From NCBI RefSeq assembly GCF_019655055.1, contig NZ_BPFA01000009.1:62001-126000 (forward strand): a stretch of DNA of 64,000 nucleotides, in the 5' to 3' direction. Source of the stretch: Shewanella sp. MBTL60-112-B2 (GTDB lineage Bacteria > Pseudomonadota > Gammaproteobacteria > Enterobacterales > Shewanellaceae). The notes under the pieces are model-generated. The model worked only from the letters and a program-made list of their open reading frames with translations. It did not search any database and had not been told where the DNA came from. Made by a program: the position numbers and the translations under genes. This document shows positions 1 to 8,925 of this stretch, in pieces (the first letter of the stretch is position 1; every line of letters begins with the position of its first letter).

Positions 1-772
1 GTGCGCCAGCTTTAATGATTTCAATGCCCGCATCTTGCTGGTTAACCGAGTGGAAAGCCGTTTGCAACGCTGTAAGTTGGCGTTGCTGTGCATTGGGATT
101 AAACGCGCTATCACTGCCTTTTGCCATCACGATGGCGGCAAAACGTGGCTGTGGCATACTCGCCGAGGGTGCGATAGTGGCAAGCAATACCCCCTGTTTT
201 ACTGATAGCTGTTGTGACGGTGCAAGCGCTATCAAGGAGTCAGGATAAAGCAGTAGGGGATCATGGCTCAGTAGGCTGCTGTTGGCATAGCTAAAGGCGT
301 TATACAGTTTTTCTAATGCTGTTTGAGTCAGTTGTTGCCACTGGCCTTGTTGCAGCAAGTCTTGCTGCGCTTCGGTGAGTAGCTGAAATCTATGTTTAAA
401 GTAATAGCTATTTAATGCCTCGGCTTGCGCCATATCGGCACTACTAATATCGACAAAAGCGACGGGGGCTGAGTCTTGTCTCAGTGATTTCATTGTTAGC
501 TTGGCGGCATCGATTGCAGCCTGCTGGTTGTCACTAACAAAGCCTAAATAGACACGGTTTGCCAACTGTTGCTCAACCTGCGCCATAGCCCTTTGAGTCA
601 TAGGACTTTCGCTGATTTTGGGAAGCATGGCGAGAATATCGCTTTGCACTTTTGCGCCGCCTTGCCACAAGCTAAAGCCCGTCATTAGCGTGATGCTAAT
701 GAGGGCGAGCCAGAGGCTAAATCGAAATTTATTACTGGCTTGGCTTAAAAAACGACTCAAAAGGGAGTTCAT
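1..772 (-). CDS. MMPL-family exporter of the aryl-polyene cluster (N-terminal part, cut by window edge)
   Basis: About 257 codons are open from an ATG at 772 to the left edge. The product starts with a basic, Ser-rich leader, then one hydrophobic helix (about residues 19-37, containing WLALISITLM), then a long Ala/Gln-rich soluble stretch. This is the usual N-terminal layout of RND/MMPL exporters found in aryl-polyene clusters: one transmembrane helix followed by a large periplasmic domain. The ATG overlaps the stop of the LolA-like gene (ATGA), so the two are translationally coupled. The expected role is moving the lipid-linked polyene toward the outer membrane, inferred from the cluster. 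The remaining membrane segments lie outside the window, so the family call rests on context plus N-terminal layout. Confidence 0.7.
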   Translation of the reverse strand, partial: MNSLLSRFLSQASNKFRFSLWLALISITLMTGFSLWQGGAKVQSDILAMLPKISESPMTQRAMAQVEQQLANRVYLGFVSDNQQAAIDAAKLTMKSLRQDSAPVAFVDISSADMAQAEALNSYYFKHRFQLLTEAQQDLLQQGQWQQLTQTALEKLYNAFSYANSSLLSHDPLLLYPDSLIALAPSQQLSVKQGVLLATIAPSASMPQPRFAAIVMAKGSDSAFNPNAQQRQLTALQTAFHSVNQQDAGIEIIKAGA

Positions 773-1536
773 TGTGGCTGCTTACTCTCAGTGAGCTGAG
801 CGTCAGCCTTTGGAGTCATGGTCGCGTCTGGTTTAAGTTGTTTTGTAGGGTTAAAACGAGCCTTATCGCTTGGGGTAAGAGGGCGTTCATCAATGGCTGA
901 AAATGCAATTTCACTACGATCGCCGTTGGCACTGAACAGGACTAAGCTTTGTATCTTCGCATCGCCGACTAGCACTAATTTAGGTAGGGCCTTGGCGAGC
1001 ATAGGATCGATTGGTTGTAATCCTAATTGCCAGTGATTAACGCCTGCCCCAGTTTGAGCTTGCACTAGGCTGAGGTTGAAATGCTGCTCTAACTGCTCAA
1101 TATCACCGCTTAACAGGGCGTTTAACAGTTTTGGCATCACCTCACTCATTTGGCTGGCACCGCCTGCTTGCTCGGCATCATTGACGCTAATATTGCCTTG
1201 ACTATCTATCTGTATCAGTTGCTTATCTTTTAGGATCAGCGTGCTGGCGAAGGGGCTATTTTGTTGCCAAATCACCCCAAGATCTTTAGCAAAGATAAAT
1301 TCGCCCTGACTGACTAAGGGCTTTTTCAGCACTTTAAGATAACGATGCTGAGTAAACTCCCCTTTTGCCTGCAGGCTAGGAGAGAGTTGTCCACTCAAGC
1401 TGAGTAAATCGGCTTCTGTGGCTTGCTGCTCAAATAGCGCAGTGTAGCTAGAGAGAGTGTCACTAGGTTCTGCATGAGTATTGCTACTCAGTAGTAGCGG
1501 AAACAGTAATAACACTAGGCTCAATAAGTGTCTCAT
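769..1536 (-). CDS. LolA-like outer-membrane lipoprotein carrier homologue (aryl-polyene cluster)
   Basis: 255 residues with a clear Sec signal peptide (hydrophobic residues 4-18, cleavage near THA-EP at 22-23). The mature part resembles LolA: an early stretch with GEFTQHRYLK, then a strand-rich region with QGEFIFAKDLGVIWQ and KDKQLIQID, as in the open beta-barrel of LolA. Aryl-polyene clusters typically carry such a protein beside an MMPL exporter, so it probably carries the acylated product or a lipid intermediate across the periplasm. It starts one base inside the stop of the thioesterase gene. The C-terminal 25 residues are charged and low-complexity (KPDATMTPKADAQ). Function is inferred from family and neighbours. 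Confidence 0.8.
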   Translation of the reverse strand: MRHLLSLVLLLFPLLLSSNTHAEPSDTLSSYTALFEQQATEADLLSLSGQLSPSLQAKGEFTQHRYLKVLKKPLVSQGEFIFAKDLGVIWQQNSPFASTLILKDKQLIQIDSQGNISVNDAEQAGGASQMSEVMPKLLNALLSGDIEQLEQHFNLSLVQAQTGAGVNHWQLGLQPIDPMLAKALPKLVLVGDAKIQSLVLFSANGDRSEIAFSAIDERPLTPSDKARFNPTKQLKPDATMTPKADAQLTESKQPQ

Positions 1537-1982
1537 TAGCTTAACTCAGTTTGGCTGCTATCAGCGGCAATTAGTGCAGCAATCTTTTGCTGAAAAACGT
1601 CGGGGGTGACAAAGCACAGCTCTTGAGTCTGCATATCGACGGCAGCTTGAATGGTGTAGCCCTTAGTGATGCGCTTACCCGTTAGCGCATCGAGCACTTG
1701 ATAGTTGATCTTGATGCGGTTTTCCCACTCAACTAAAGCGGCCTTAACGATAACAGTCTGCTCGAAGGTACTCGATTGCACGTACTTTATCTGCACATCA
1801 ACAATCGGCCAGCTAAATCCAGAGTCTTGCATGGCGCGGTAACCGTAGCCGATTTTATCCAGCAACTTACAGCGCACCAACTCAAAATAGCGCAGGTAGT
1901 TGCCATGCCAAGTGATCCCCATCGAATCGACATCATGAAATGGAATTTCAACTTCTATCTCTGCGTGCAAAATGCCTTTCAT
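1536..1982 (-). CDS. Acyl-CoA/ACP thioesterase, 4HBT hotdog family (aryl-polyene cluster)
   Basis: About 148 residues of the YbgC/FcbC hotdog type. The family signature is visible near the N-terminus: FHDVDSMGITWHGNYLRYFE, where the Asp of HDVD corresponds to the catalytic acid. The expected reaction is hydrolysis of an acyl thioester, releasing or proofreading chains in polyene synthesis. The ATG at 1982 gives a TAATG overlap with the ammonia-lyase stop. A GTG at 1991 would add three residues and has a GGGAAG upstream, so either start is possible. It lies between the ammonia-lyase and the LolA-like gene in one overlapping minus-strand operon. Confidence 0.85.
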   Translation of the reverse strand: MKGILHAEIEVEIPFHDVDSMGITWHGNYLRYFELVRCKLLDKIGYGYRAMQDSGFSWPIVDVQIKYVQSSTFEQTVIVKAALVEWENRIKINYQVLDALTGKRITKGYTIQAAVDMQTQELCFVTPDVFQQKIAALIAADSSQTELS

Positions 1983-3544
1983 TAGCCGCACACTTCCCAG
2001 TAACCGCTTTGGATCTTATCCACGGTGGCACGCAAGGTGTGCTCAAGCGGTCTGTCTTCGGTCAGTAGTTTAAAATCAGCTGCAACTTGTGTAAGGGTAT
2101 TGGCTAGAGACGGTGTAATAGAGCTTTCAACCAGCTCCTCTTGGGCAATGCGTAGACGAATACCTTGAGACATGGCCAGTAGCGCCGCCGCAGCCACTTG
2201 CTCGGTAAGTTGTAATACACGCATACAGTCACGAGCCGAGATAGTGCCCATGCTGACTTTATCTTGGTTATGACACTCGGTAGAGCGCGAGAAAACGCTG
2301 GCTGGCATGGTATTTTTTAACGCTTCAGCCGTCCACGCCGATACACCAATCTGCACCGCTTTAAAGCCGTGGTTAATCGCCTTACGTGTGCCTTGAGCAC
2401 CCGAGAGGTTAGCAGGTAAACCGTTATTGAATTTTTGATCCATCACTAGCGCCATTTGGCGGTCGATTAGATCGGCAATATTGGCTACGGCATTTTTCAT
2501 CGCATCCATCGCGAACGCAATATGCCCGCCGTAGAAGTGACCGCCATGCAAAATATGCTCGCCTTCACCATCCACGATTGGGTTGTCGTTGGCGCTGTTT
2601 AGTTCAGTTTCAATAAACTGGCGCATAAACGGCAGTGCGTCTTGCAGTACGCCAATCACGTGTGGCGCACAGCGGATAGAGTATCTGTCTTGCAGTCTGT
2701 CTGAGTTACGCGGGTGGATATGATGATTTAAGTCTTCACGGATCCAAGCTGCGATCTGATTTTGCCCCGGGTGCGGTTTCGCGGCAAACAAGATGTCATC
2801 GAAGTGATTCGAGTTACCTTTTAGGGTCAGTGACGCCATGGCGGTAATACGGCTAGCAAGGCGAGCCATGTACTGGGCGCGGTCATAGGCAAGACAGGCT
2901 AGCGCTGTCATTACCGCAGTTCCGTTCATTAACGCTAGGCCTTCTTTCGGGCGTAGTTTTAGTGGCACGATATTTAGCTCTTGGTACACGTCGCTGGTTG
3001 GGCGTCGCTCACCTTGGTAAATCACATCGCGCTCACCCACAAGCACAGCCGCAAGGTAAGAAAGCGGCGTTAAGTCACCACTGGCACCTACAGATCCCTC
3101 TTCTGGGATCACAGGGGTAATATTCAGGTTAAGCAGGGTTTCTATACGCTCGAGTAGCTCAATGGTGACCCCTGATTTGCCGACAGCTAACGAGCTAAGT
3201 CGGCATGCCATCACGGCGCGAGCTTGCATCGGCGACAGGATTTCACCCATACCACAGCCATGAAAACGCGTCAGATGCAGCGGAAGCTCATGGACCAAGT
3301 CTAAGCCAACAGTCACGGTGCAAGAGTCGCCATAACCTGTCGTGACGCCGTAAACTACACCTTCTTCTTTAAGCAGGCTATCGATAAATAGCGCGCCTTT
3401 TTGAATGTAGGTACGGTATTCAGTCGTTTGATTCAGCTTGGCTGTCGCGCCTTTGGCGATAGCCACTACATCTTCAAGCGATAGGCTGTTATAGCCAAAA
3501 TTAACGGTTTGCTGGCTAAGGATATCGGTATTGTCTTGGGTCAT
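1982..3544 (-). CDS. Aromatic amino-acid ammonia-lyase (HAL/PAL/TAL family)
   Basis: 520 residues, full length for the family. The Ala-Ser-Gly triad that cyclises to the MIO electrophile is at 154-156 in SVGASGDLTPLSYLAAVLVG. The catalytic Tyr loop is YGVTTGYGDS (65-74), and the Asn-rich NDNP motif and the FHG/HFYGGHI regions are present. Family members release ammonia from His, Phe or Tyr, giving urocanate, cinnamate or coumarate. In an aryl-polyene operon this gene should supply or recycle an aryl acid that the adjacent AMP ligase activates. The specificity pair appears to be Phe-His (94-95, in LTRFHGCG) instead of the His-Leu of Rhodobacter tyrosine ammonia-lyase, so the substrate cannot be assigned. 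Translationally coupled to both neighbours. Confidence 0.9.
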   Translation of the reverse strand: MTQDNTDILSQQTVNFGYNSLSLEDVVAIAKGATAKLNQTTEYRTYIQKGALFIDSLLKEEGVVYGVTTGYGDSCTVTVGLDLVHELPLHLTRFHGCGMGEILSPMQARAVMACRLSSLAVGKSGVTIELLERIETLLNLNITPVIPEEGSVGASGDLTPLSYLAAVLVGERDVIYQGERRPTSDVYQELNIVPLKLRPKEGLALMNGTAVMTALACLAYDRAQYMARLASRITAMASLTLKGNSNHFDDILFAAKPHPGQNQIAAWIREDLNHHIHPRNSDRLQDRYSIRCAPHVIGVLQDALPFMRQFIETELNSANDNPIVDGEGEHILHGGHFYGGHIAFAMDAMKNAVANIADLIDRQMALVMDQKFNNGLPANLSGAQGTRKAINHGFKAVQIGVSAWTAEALKNTMPASVFSRSTECHNQDKVSMGTISARDCMRVLQLTEQVAAAALLAMSQGIRLRIAQEELVESSITPSLANTLTQVAADFKLLTEDRPLEHTLRATVDKIQSGYWEVCG

Positions 3545-5292
3545 TTACTTGCTTGTCCTTTGGTATTGCTACTACAGCGTTCACTGCTGTGCGCATCTGT
3601 ACGTTGGAACTCTTCGTCCTTGCGCCAGAAATCATAAAAATTAAACCATTGCAGCGGCTCGCTCAGAGCAAAGTGCTCCAAGCGACGGCTAAATTCGGAT
3701 ACTGCTTGCTCGAGCCTTTCTGCGCGTCCAGCTCTAGGGCCTTTGAGAGTATCGGCAAAATGCTCTAGGTGCACATGGTAGCGTCCATTTTGGCGCAGGC
3801 AGAACATGGTATAAACCGGGCAGTCCAGTAATCCAGCCAGAATAAATGGCCCCTGCGGAAATGCGGCTTGCTCGCCCAGAAAGTCTTGGTAAATAACTCG
3901 TCCAGCAGTTTGCGAAGAGGTTCTGTCTCCTGCTATTACGACCAGTTCACCCGCTTCTATCTTTTGCTGCAATAGCATAGATGTACTCGGACCAAGCTCA
4001 GTGACTTGAATAAGATTTAATGCGCTATCGGGGTTGAGCTGCTTGAGTACATTGTTAAAGTTCTCGGCGTTTTGCGTTAGCACCATGACGTTAACTTTGA
4101 CTTGGCGCTGGTGGATAGATATGGCTCGACATAGCTCTAGATTTCCTAGATGCGAGACCAATAACACGGCGCCATTACCAGCGAGTAATTGGTTAGCTAG
4201 CATCTCACGATTAGGAAAATCGACCTGTTCGAGCTTGATGCGATCGCACCAAGCATCGATTCTATCTAACGCGGCATTTCCGAACGCGAAAAAGTGCTTG
4301 AGGCTGTCACGCCAGCTCAGTGGCTCACCTAGCTGTGGATGATCAGGTTGCTTGGCTTTTACATGGCTTAGAAACTGCTTTGATGCACAGCGTGCGGTAG
4401 TACCGGTTAGGAAGAAATACACAATCACCGGGTACATAATGGCACGGCACAACCAATGACCGCCAAGGCGGTAGCTTTCGGCTATCAGTTTAATGCCCCA
4501 ATAACTGCCGCGCTCGGTCATGCTTGACCAATGTTTATTTTGGTTAGAGCCAGTGAGCGACTGCTTTAGCTTTTGCAACAGCTTTTTAGGTTGGCGCAGC
4601 AACATGCCAAAGAACAGTTTGCTGTGCATCAAAGAGATGCGCACATTATCTTTGAGGCCTTGAAAATGGCTCACCCCGTCTTCGGGGTAGATCACCCGAG
4701 TCGGCAGGTGGATAACCTTGACGCCTTGCCAGTACAGGCGCACTAAAACTTCAATATCAAAGTCCATGCGCTCGCCCAAAGCGTGGCTTAGAAATAGTTT
4801 CTCTGTTGCGGCTAATGGGTAGACGCGAAAGCCACACATGGAGTCTTGGATATCGAAACTTAAGGTTTCTATCCACACCCAGAAGTGGGTGATGTAGCGG
4901 CCGTAGAGGCGGCCTTTTGGCACTGAATCGTCGTACTGCGGAAGGCCTGAAATTAACGCTTCTGGCGCTAATTCTGCACGCTCTATCATTGCCGGAATAT
5001 CGTCTAAGTCATGTTGACCATCGGCATCGACCTGCAGTGCATGAGTAAAGCCATCGGCATAAGCGGTGCGTAGCCCGGTCATCACTGCCGCGCCTTTACC
5101 ACGGTTGAAAGGGTGGTGTAGCAAGGTCACCCAATCGTACTTTTCAGCCAGCTCTATCAGTAGAAAACGGGTTTCATCGTCGCTGCCGTCGTTAATTAGG
5201 TAGCAGGGGAGATTGAAGGCGGCTAGGTGCTCAAGTGTCTGCTCAATGGCACCAGTATGGTTATAGTTGGGGATAACGAGAGCAAGACGCAT
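3541..5292 (-). CDS. Glycosyltransferase family 2 fused to LpxL/HtrB-like acyltransferase
   Basis: 583 residues in two domains. Residues 1-230 are a GT-A fold glycosyltransferase: LINDGSDDET at 32-41, the DXD-type VDADGQ at 88-93 and the DSMCGFRVYPL acceptor loop near 150. A short linker with a hydrophobic segment (about 285-297) joins it to a lysophospholipid acyltransferase of the lipid A type, with the HX4E motif SHLGNLE (His381, Glu386) and the GDRTS block near 455. The fusion is common in aryl-polyene clusters and probably builds the membrane-anchored lipid or sugar head group. ATGA overlaps on both sides. Substrates are not shown by the sequence. Confidence 0.88.
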   Translation of the reverse strand: MRLALVIPNYNHTGAIEQTLEHLAAFNLPCYLINDGSDDETRFLLIELAEKYDWVTLLHHPFNRGKGAAVMTGLRTAYADGFTHALQVDADGQHDLDDIPAMIERAELAPEALISGLPQYDDSVPKGRLYGRYITHFWVWIETLSFDIQDSMCGFRVYPLAATEKLFLSHALGERMDFDIEVLVRLYWQGVKVIHLPTRVIYPEDGVSHFQGLKDNVRISLMHSKLFFGMLLRQPKKLLQKLKQSLTGSNQNKHWSSMTERGSYWGIKLIAESYRLGGHWLCRAIMYPVIVYFFLTGTTARCASKQFLSHVKAKQPDHPQLGEPLSWRDSLKHFFAFGNAALDRIDAWCDRIKLEQVDFPNREMLANQLLAGNGAVLLVSHLGNLELCRAISIHQRQVKVNVMVLTQNAENFNNVLKQLNPDSALNLIQVTELGPSTSMLLQQKIEAGELVVIAGDRTSSQTAGRVIYQDFLGEQAAFPQGPFILAGLLDCPVYTMFCLRQNGRYHVHLEHFADTLKGPRAGRAERLEQAVSEFSRRLEHFALSEPLQWFNFYDFWRKDEEFQRTDAHSSERCSSNTKGQASK

Positions 5293-5678
5293 TAGTGACT
5301 ATCCGTGCTATTGATAACTTGAGTTGTTTCGCTATTGAGTGCGATGCGCCCCGATGCGAAGCGCTTGTCGCCTTCACTATAGGCAAACACGAGCTTAGCT
5401 TTAGCAGCGTTGTGGCTAATGCTTAAATCAACTTGGGTATTGGGTAGCATTAATTGCTGAAACTTGAGTACTTCAAGGGTGGCAACATTAACCGGATAGC
5501 CGAAATGCTCACAACCTAGCTTTATCGCCCAGTCGAGTTGAGTGACACCGGGCAGTACTGGCTGCTCAGGAAAGTGCCCCGAGAAAAACTCAAGGTCGGC
5601 GGCTATTTCTAGTGTCCAAGTTACTGAATCTTGGTCAGCTTTACAGCTGATGATAGGGGGCAATTTAGATCTAATCAT
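5292..5678 (-). CDS. apeI: 3-hydroxyacyl-ACP dehydratase-like hotdog protein (ApeI type)
   Basis: 128 residues with the FabA/FabZ/ApeI signature FFSGHFPEQPVLPGVTQLDW (32-51), where the His of GHFP is the catalytic base. In aryl-polyene synthesis ApeI dehydrates the beta-hydroxyacyl-ACP in each elongation cycle, leaving the conjugated double bonds in place. Its length and its position directly downstream of the AMP ligase match APE clusters. It overlaps the ligase stop by 4 bases, and its own stop overlaps the next start. The gene symbol follows the E. coli APE naming and is assigned by similarity and context only. Confidence 0.85.
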   Translation of the reverse strand: MIRSKLPPIISCKADQDSVTWTLEIAADLEFFSGHFPEQPVLPGVTQLDWAIKLGCEHFGYPVNVATLEVLKFQQLMLPNTQVDLSISHNAAKAKLVFAYSEGDKRFASGRIALNSETTQVINSTDSH

Positions 5679-7054
5679 TTGCTCTTAAACTTATCGATAT
5701 CGAACAGGGCTAACATGTCAGCCTGCACTCGTTTACCTTGTGGGTTTACTGGTAACTGTTCGGTGTAGCGCCAGCGCCTAGGTAGGGTCACACGCTCAAA
5801 CTGCGACAACAGGTGACTCTTTAATTGATTATTGAGTGCCAGCTTGCCGTTTGCTTCGAGTTGCTGCAATCCTGTCGCTGAAAGCTCAATGGCAGCGCCA
5901 AGTTGTACTCTAGGCTGCTCTAGCATCACTAAAGCGGCTTTTGCCACATATGGATGGCTCTCTAGGAGTGACTCCATCTGTACCAATGACAGACGCTTCT
6001 CTTCAACTTTAATAATTCGGTCTAAGCGGCCCTGTAGGGTAAATGTGCCATCGTCTTGCAAGGCAATTTTATCATCACACTTAAGCCAGTCGCTGTCTGA
6101 CAGGTAAGGGGATTTTAGCAACAGTGCGCCGTCTGCCTCATCTTGCTGTATCTCAATCGGTGCAAAGCTTTGCCAGCTTGAATTGAGAGTCTGTTGGCGG
6201 CGATAAGCGATACCGCCGGTTTCGGTGCTACCAAATACTTCAATCGGCGCTTGGCCGTAACAACCGGCAACGGCTTTAGATGCCTCATAACTTAGCGGGC
6301 CACCAGAGCTAAACACTAAGCTTGGTGCGCGCAGCTGGCGCTCATGATCGAGTGCATCTGGCAGTCTTGAGAGTTGAGCAGGGCTGCTGACCAAGCATAA
6401 ATTAGGGAACAAGTTGGCGTAGTAGCTAAGGGTTTCAGGGTATTCAACCAGATCGCTTAAAAAGGGACGACTTGCGGCTAAAGGCCAAAGGATTTTAAAC
6501 AGTAGTCCATAAATATGCTGGTGGGATACGGTCGATATTACGCTGCAATGGGGCAGGTGCTGAGCAAAGGTATGCTCAAGTACACTCACCTCGGCGTCGA
6601 GTTGTTCAATGGTCTTAACCACTCGCTTAGGCTTACCGCTGCTACCCGAAGTAAAGAGGACTAGCTCTCCCCACTCTAGTGATTGTGGCCAATTACTGCT
6701 TGGTGGATTGTGTTCTTTATCTAAGCGCAGGAAGGCTTTGCCTTCGCAAATAGGCATATTGGAGAGCACGCCGTCAAACTCATGGGTGAGTTCGCTTAAG
6801 GTGCCAGCCTGAGCGTTAGCAGGTAAAATAATCTGCTTACCCGCGAGCAAGCCTGCACATAGGCCGACGGCAAACAGATCACTGCTGTCGCAATTTAGTA
6901 GCCAGCGCTTTGCATCCGACTCGATGAGCTGTTGCCTTAGCTGGGAAACCTGGGCGGTAAAGACAGAACCCGTCACAATATCGTGGTGATTGAAGCTAAT
7001 TAGTTGCTGAGCTGTAGGTCCTAGGCGTAGCCAAGATTTCAGTAGATTCGTCAT
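5675..7054 (-). CDS. apeH: AMP-dependent acyl/aryl ligase (ApeH type)
   Basis: About 459 residues. The P-loop of the adenylate-forming superfamily is LVLFTSGSSGKPKRV (about residues 135-149 from this start), and VFGSTETGGIAYR and LQGRLDRIIKVEEKRLSL give the later core motifs. It should activate an aryl acid such as 4-hydroxybenzoate, or the lyase product, as an acyl-AMP and load it on one of the two ACPs. The ATG at 7054 overlaps the stop of the upstream membrane-protein gene (ATGA). An in-frame start at 7087 would overlap that gene by 37 bases and is less likely. The sequence does not fix the substrate. Confidence 0.85.
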   Translation of the reverse strand: MTNLLKSWLRLGPTAQQLISFNHHDIVTGSVFTAQVSQLRQQLIESDAKRWLLNCDSSDLFAVGLCAGLLAGKQIILPANAQAGTLSELTHEFDGVLSNMPICEGKAFLRLDKEHNPPSSNWPQSLEWGELVLFTSGSSGKPKRVVKTIEQLDAEVSVLEHTFAQHLPHCSVISTVSHQHIYGLLFKILWPLAASRPFLSDLVEYPETLSYYANLFPNLCLVSSPAQLSRLPDALDHERQLRAPSLVFSSGGPLSYEASKAVAGCYGQAPIEVFGSTETGGIAYRRQQTLNSSWQSFAPIEIQQDEADGALLLKSPYLSDSDWLKCDDKIALQDDGTFTLQGRLDRIIKVEEKRLSLVQMESLLESHPYVAKAALVMLEQPRVQLGAAIELSATGLQQLEANGKLALNNQLKSHLLSQFERVTLPRRWRYTEQLPVNPQGKRVQADMLALFDIDKFKSK

Positions 7055-7599
7055 GATTTTTTCAACCAGAATGTTCTGTATAACCATTCGCCACCCAGTA
7101 GCGACCCGATAAGCAAGTAGGCAATTAGCCCGTTATAAAGTGTCCATGTTTCGATACTGGTGTAAAGCGCGGTATAAAGCGCCATAGCACCATTAAAGAT
7201 GAATAACCCACACCAGATTAAGGTGACGCGATTGAGGTAACCGATAGCTACATCGGGTAGTTCGGGCTCTTTTAGTCTTGCAAGCCTTTCAATCATGCTG
7301 GGGCCACGTTTTAGTGAGTAGCCAAAAAGGCCCAGCATGGTGAGGTTAATCACCACAGGGTAGAAGAGTAACCAATTATTCTCTTTTGCGATAAAGCTTC
7401 CGGCGGTGAGAGCTATTCCTACGAGAATAGGCAGCATTAACGCCTTCACTTTTTGTTGCTGCAGCAATAGCCGTATGACTAAAATGGCGCACAAGGCGAG
7501 CGCGATACTGCCAGCAGGCAAATAGTGCAGACCAAAATACACTGCCAGTGGATAGCCTATCATCACTAGAGTCGTCACTATTTGCAGAAAGAGTCGCAT
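7051..7599 (-). CDS. Small polytopic membrane protein of aryl-polyene clusters (COG4648-like)
   Basis: 182 residues with about five hydrophobic helices (near 5-21, 26-42, 54-70, 76-93, 125-145, with a sixth possible at 155-170). The conserved-looking piece PSMIERLARLKEPELPDVA lies in a central cytoplasmic or periplasmic loop. Proteins of this size sit between the ACPs and the AMP ligase in aryl-polyene operons. Their biochemical role has not been established, and no catalytic motif is visible. Start and stop overlap the ACP gene and the ligase gene by one and four bases. Confidence 0.7.
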   Translation of the reverse strand: MRLFLQIVTTLVMIGYPLAVYFGLHYLPAGSIALALCAILVIRLLLQQQKVKALMLPILVGIALTAGSFIAKENNWLLFYPVVINLTMLGLFGYSLKRGPSMIERLARLKEPELPDVAIGYLNRVTLIWCGLFIFNGAMALYTALYTSIETWTLYNGLIAYLLIGSLLGGEWLYRTFWLKKS

Positions 7600-7847
7600 T
7601 ACTCTTTAACTAAGCCTTCGATAGCCGACACTACGTCATCTACTGTTCTAACGGCTTTAAACTCTTCAGGCTTAATTTTCTTGCCTGTCATCTGCTGTAA
7701 CTTGATCACCAAGTCAACGGCGTCGATGCTGTCTAAATCGAGCTCTTCGTATAAAGAGGCCTCTAGGGTGATGTCTTCGGCATCAACCTCGAACTCATCG
7801 ACTAAGATTTGAGTCAACATCTCTAGGATCTGTTCACGACTTTGCAT
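7599..7847 (-). CDS. apeF: Acyl carrier protein (ApeF-like)
   Basis: 82 residues, acidic, with the 4'-phosphopantetheine attachment motif LDLDSIDAVDL (Ser40). Helical ACP layout is complete. It is one of two consecutive ACP genes, as in E. coli-type APE clusters where ApeE and ApeF serve initiation and elongation. Its stop overlaps the start of the membrane-protein gene and it starts 8 bases after the other ACP gene ends. Which of the two corresponds to ApeE or ApeF is assigned by order only. Confidence 0.85.
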   Translation of the reverse strand: MQSREQILEMLTQILVDEFEVDAEDITLEASLYEELDLDSIDAVDLVIKLQQMTGKKIKPEEFKAVRTVDDVVSAIEGLVKE

Positions 7848-7855
7848 AATGCCCC

Positions 7856-8110
7856 CTAGGCTCGTTGTGACTCAATAAAGCTGACTAGGCTAGCAACGCT
7901 ATAGAAGTGTTGTTTTGTGGAGTCAGAATTCGCTTCAATCTTCACATCAAATTGCTTTTTAATCGCTAAGCCAAGTTCCAACGCATCAATTGAGTCAAGG
8001 CCTAGACCCTCACCGAATAGTGCGGCTTCTGAGTCGATATCATCAATACTGACGTCTTCTAAATCCAGACAGTCGATGATTAGTTGTTTAATTTCGTTAT
8101 CTAAGCTCAT
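7856..8110 (-). CDS. apeE: Acyl carrier protein (ApeE-like)
   Basis: 84 residues with the phosphopantetheine site LGLDSIDALEL (Ser40). It lies directly after the acyltransferase gene, with a 4-base overlap, and before the second ACP. In APE systems it carries the starter or the growing chain for the ketosynthase/chain-length-factor pair. The sequence diverges enough from the neighbouring ACP that a very recent duplication is unlikely. Confidence 0.85.
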   Translation of the reverse strand: MSLDNEIKQLIIDCLDLEDVSIDDIDSEAALFGEGLGLDSIDALELGLAIKKQFDVKIEANSDSTKQHFYSVASLVSFIESQRA

Positions 8111-8925
8111 AAGTATCTATCTAATTGTTGTTTATAATAGTTTTCGAGGTCGCGAGTCATCTTGCGTGCCATTTTTGCATCACCACCCGCGCCAGCATCA
8201 TAGCGTAAATAAGGCAATGTTTCGCCAATTTCGATATCGATGCCAATGGTTCGCCTAGGTAGCTGATACCACTTTTGTTGCTTGCTGAAACCAACGGTAT
8301 TCGTTTTTAGAAAAACAGGCAATAGGTCGCTACGAGTCCGCAGGGTGATATTGGCTGCGCCGCGGGCAAATGGATTAATTTTCTCGCCAATAACGGTGCG
8401 GGTCCCCTCAGGAAAGATGATTAAGTTGGTGCCACGTTCGAGCACAGTTTTGCAGTCTTCTAACAAAAGTTCGGCGCCGCGGTTGGGGATGTAGCCTGCA
8501 CAGGAGACCACGCCACGTAAAAACGGGTTACGCCAAAGACTCTGCTTTACGATGCAGCCTGCATTGGGTATTAAGCTGATTAATACGACCACATCAATTA
8601 AGGTAGGGTGATTCGCCGTGACTATCATGCCTTTGGCATTGCTAAGACGGCTTAAATCCTCGTGGGTGACTTTGATAAGCCCTACCCAAGTCATCATCCG
8701 TACAAAACCTTTAAACATGATGTGCACTGCGCGCTGCACACGTTCGATACGTTGCTGAGGCGTGCCAGGCCAAAACCTGAGTATGGGTAATATCGTCAAT
8801 GAGCTGAGTAGGCCGCCGAGTCCAAATACCATATAGCAGGTTGTGCCGCCTAACCAACGTGGGACATAAGCCAAGCCTGATAGCCTCGGTGCGATAGCTT
8901 GTTTGTGTACTGCTGGACTAGTCAC
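8107..8925 (-). CDS. PlsC-type 1-acylglycerol-phosphate acyltransferase (aryl-polyene cluster)
   Basis: 272 residues. An N-terminal hydrophobic segment (about 33-50) is followed by the acyltransferase domain with the HX4D motif NHPTLIDVV (His106, Asp111), the NRG motif near 148 and FPEGTRT (171-177). The reaction expected is acyl transfer from an ACP or CoA to a glycerol-phosphate-like lipid. In this operon it probably attaches the polyene, or a fatty acid, to the lipid anchor. Overlaps the ketosynthase-like gene by 8 bases and the first ACP gene by 4. The lipid acceptor is unknown. Confidence 0.88.
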   Translation of the reverse strand: MTSPAVHKQAIAPRLSGLAYVPRWLGGTTCYMVFGLGGLLSSLTILPILRFWPGTPQQRIERVQRAVHIMFKGFVRMMTWVGLIKVTHEDLSRLSNAKGMIVTANHPTLIDVVVLISLIPNAGCIVKQSLWRNPFLRGVVSCAGYIPNRGAELLLEDCKTVLERGTNLIIFPEGTRTVIGEKINPFARGAANITLRTRSDLLPVFLKTNTVGFSKQQKWYQLPRRTIGIDIEIGETLPYLRYDAGAGGDAKMARKMTRDLENYYKQQLDRYL

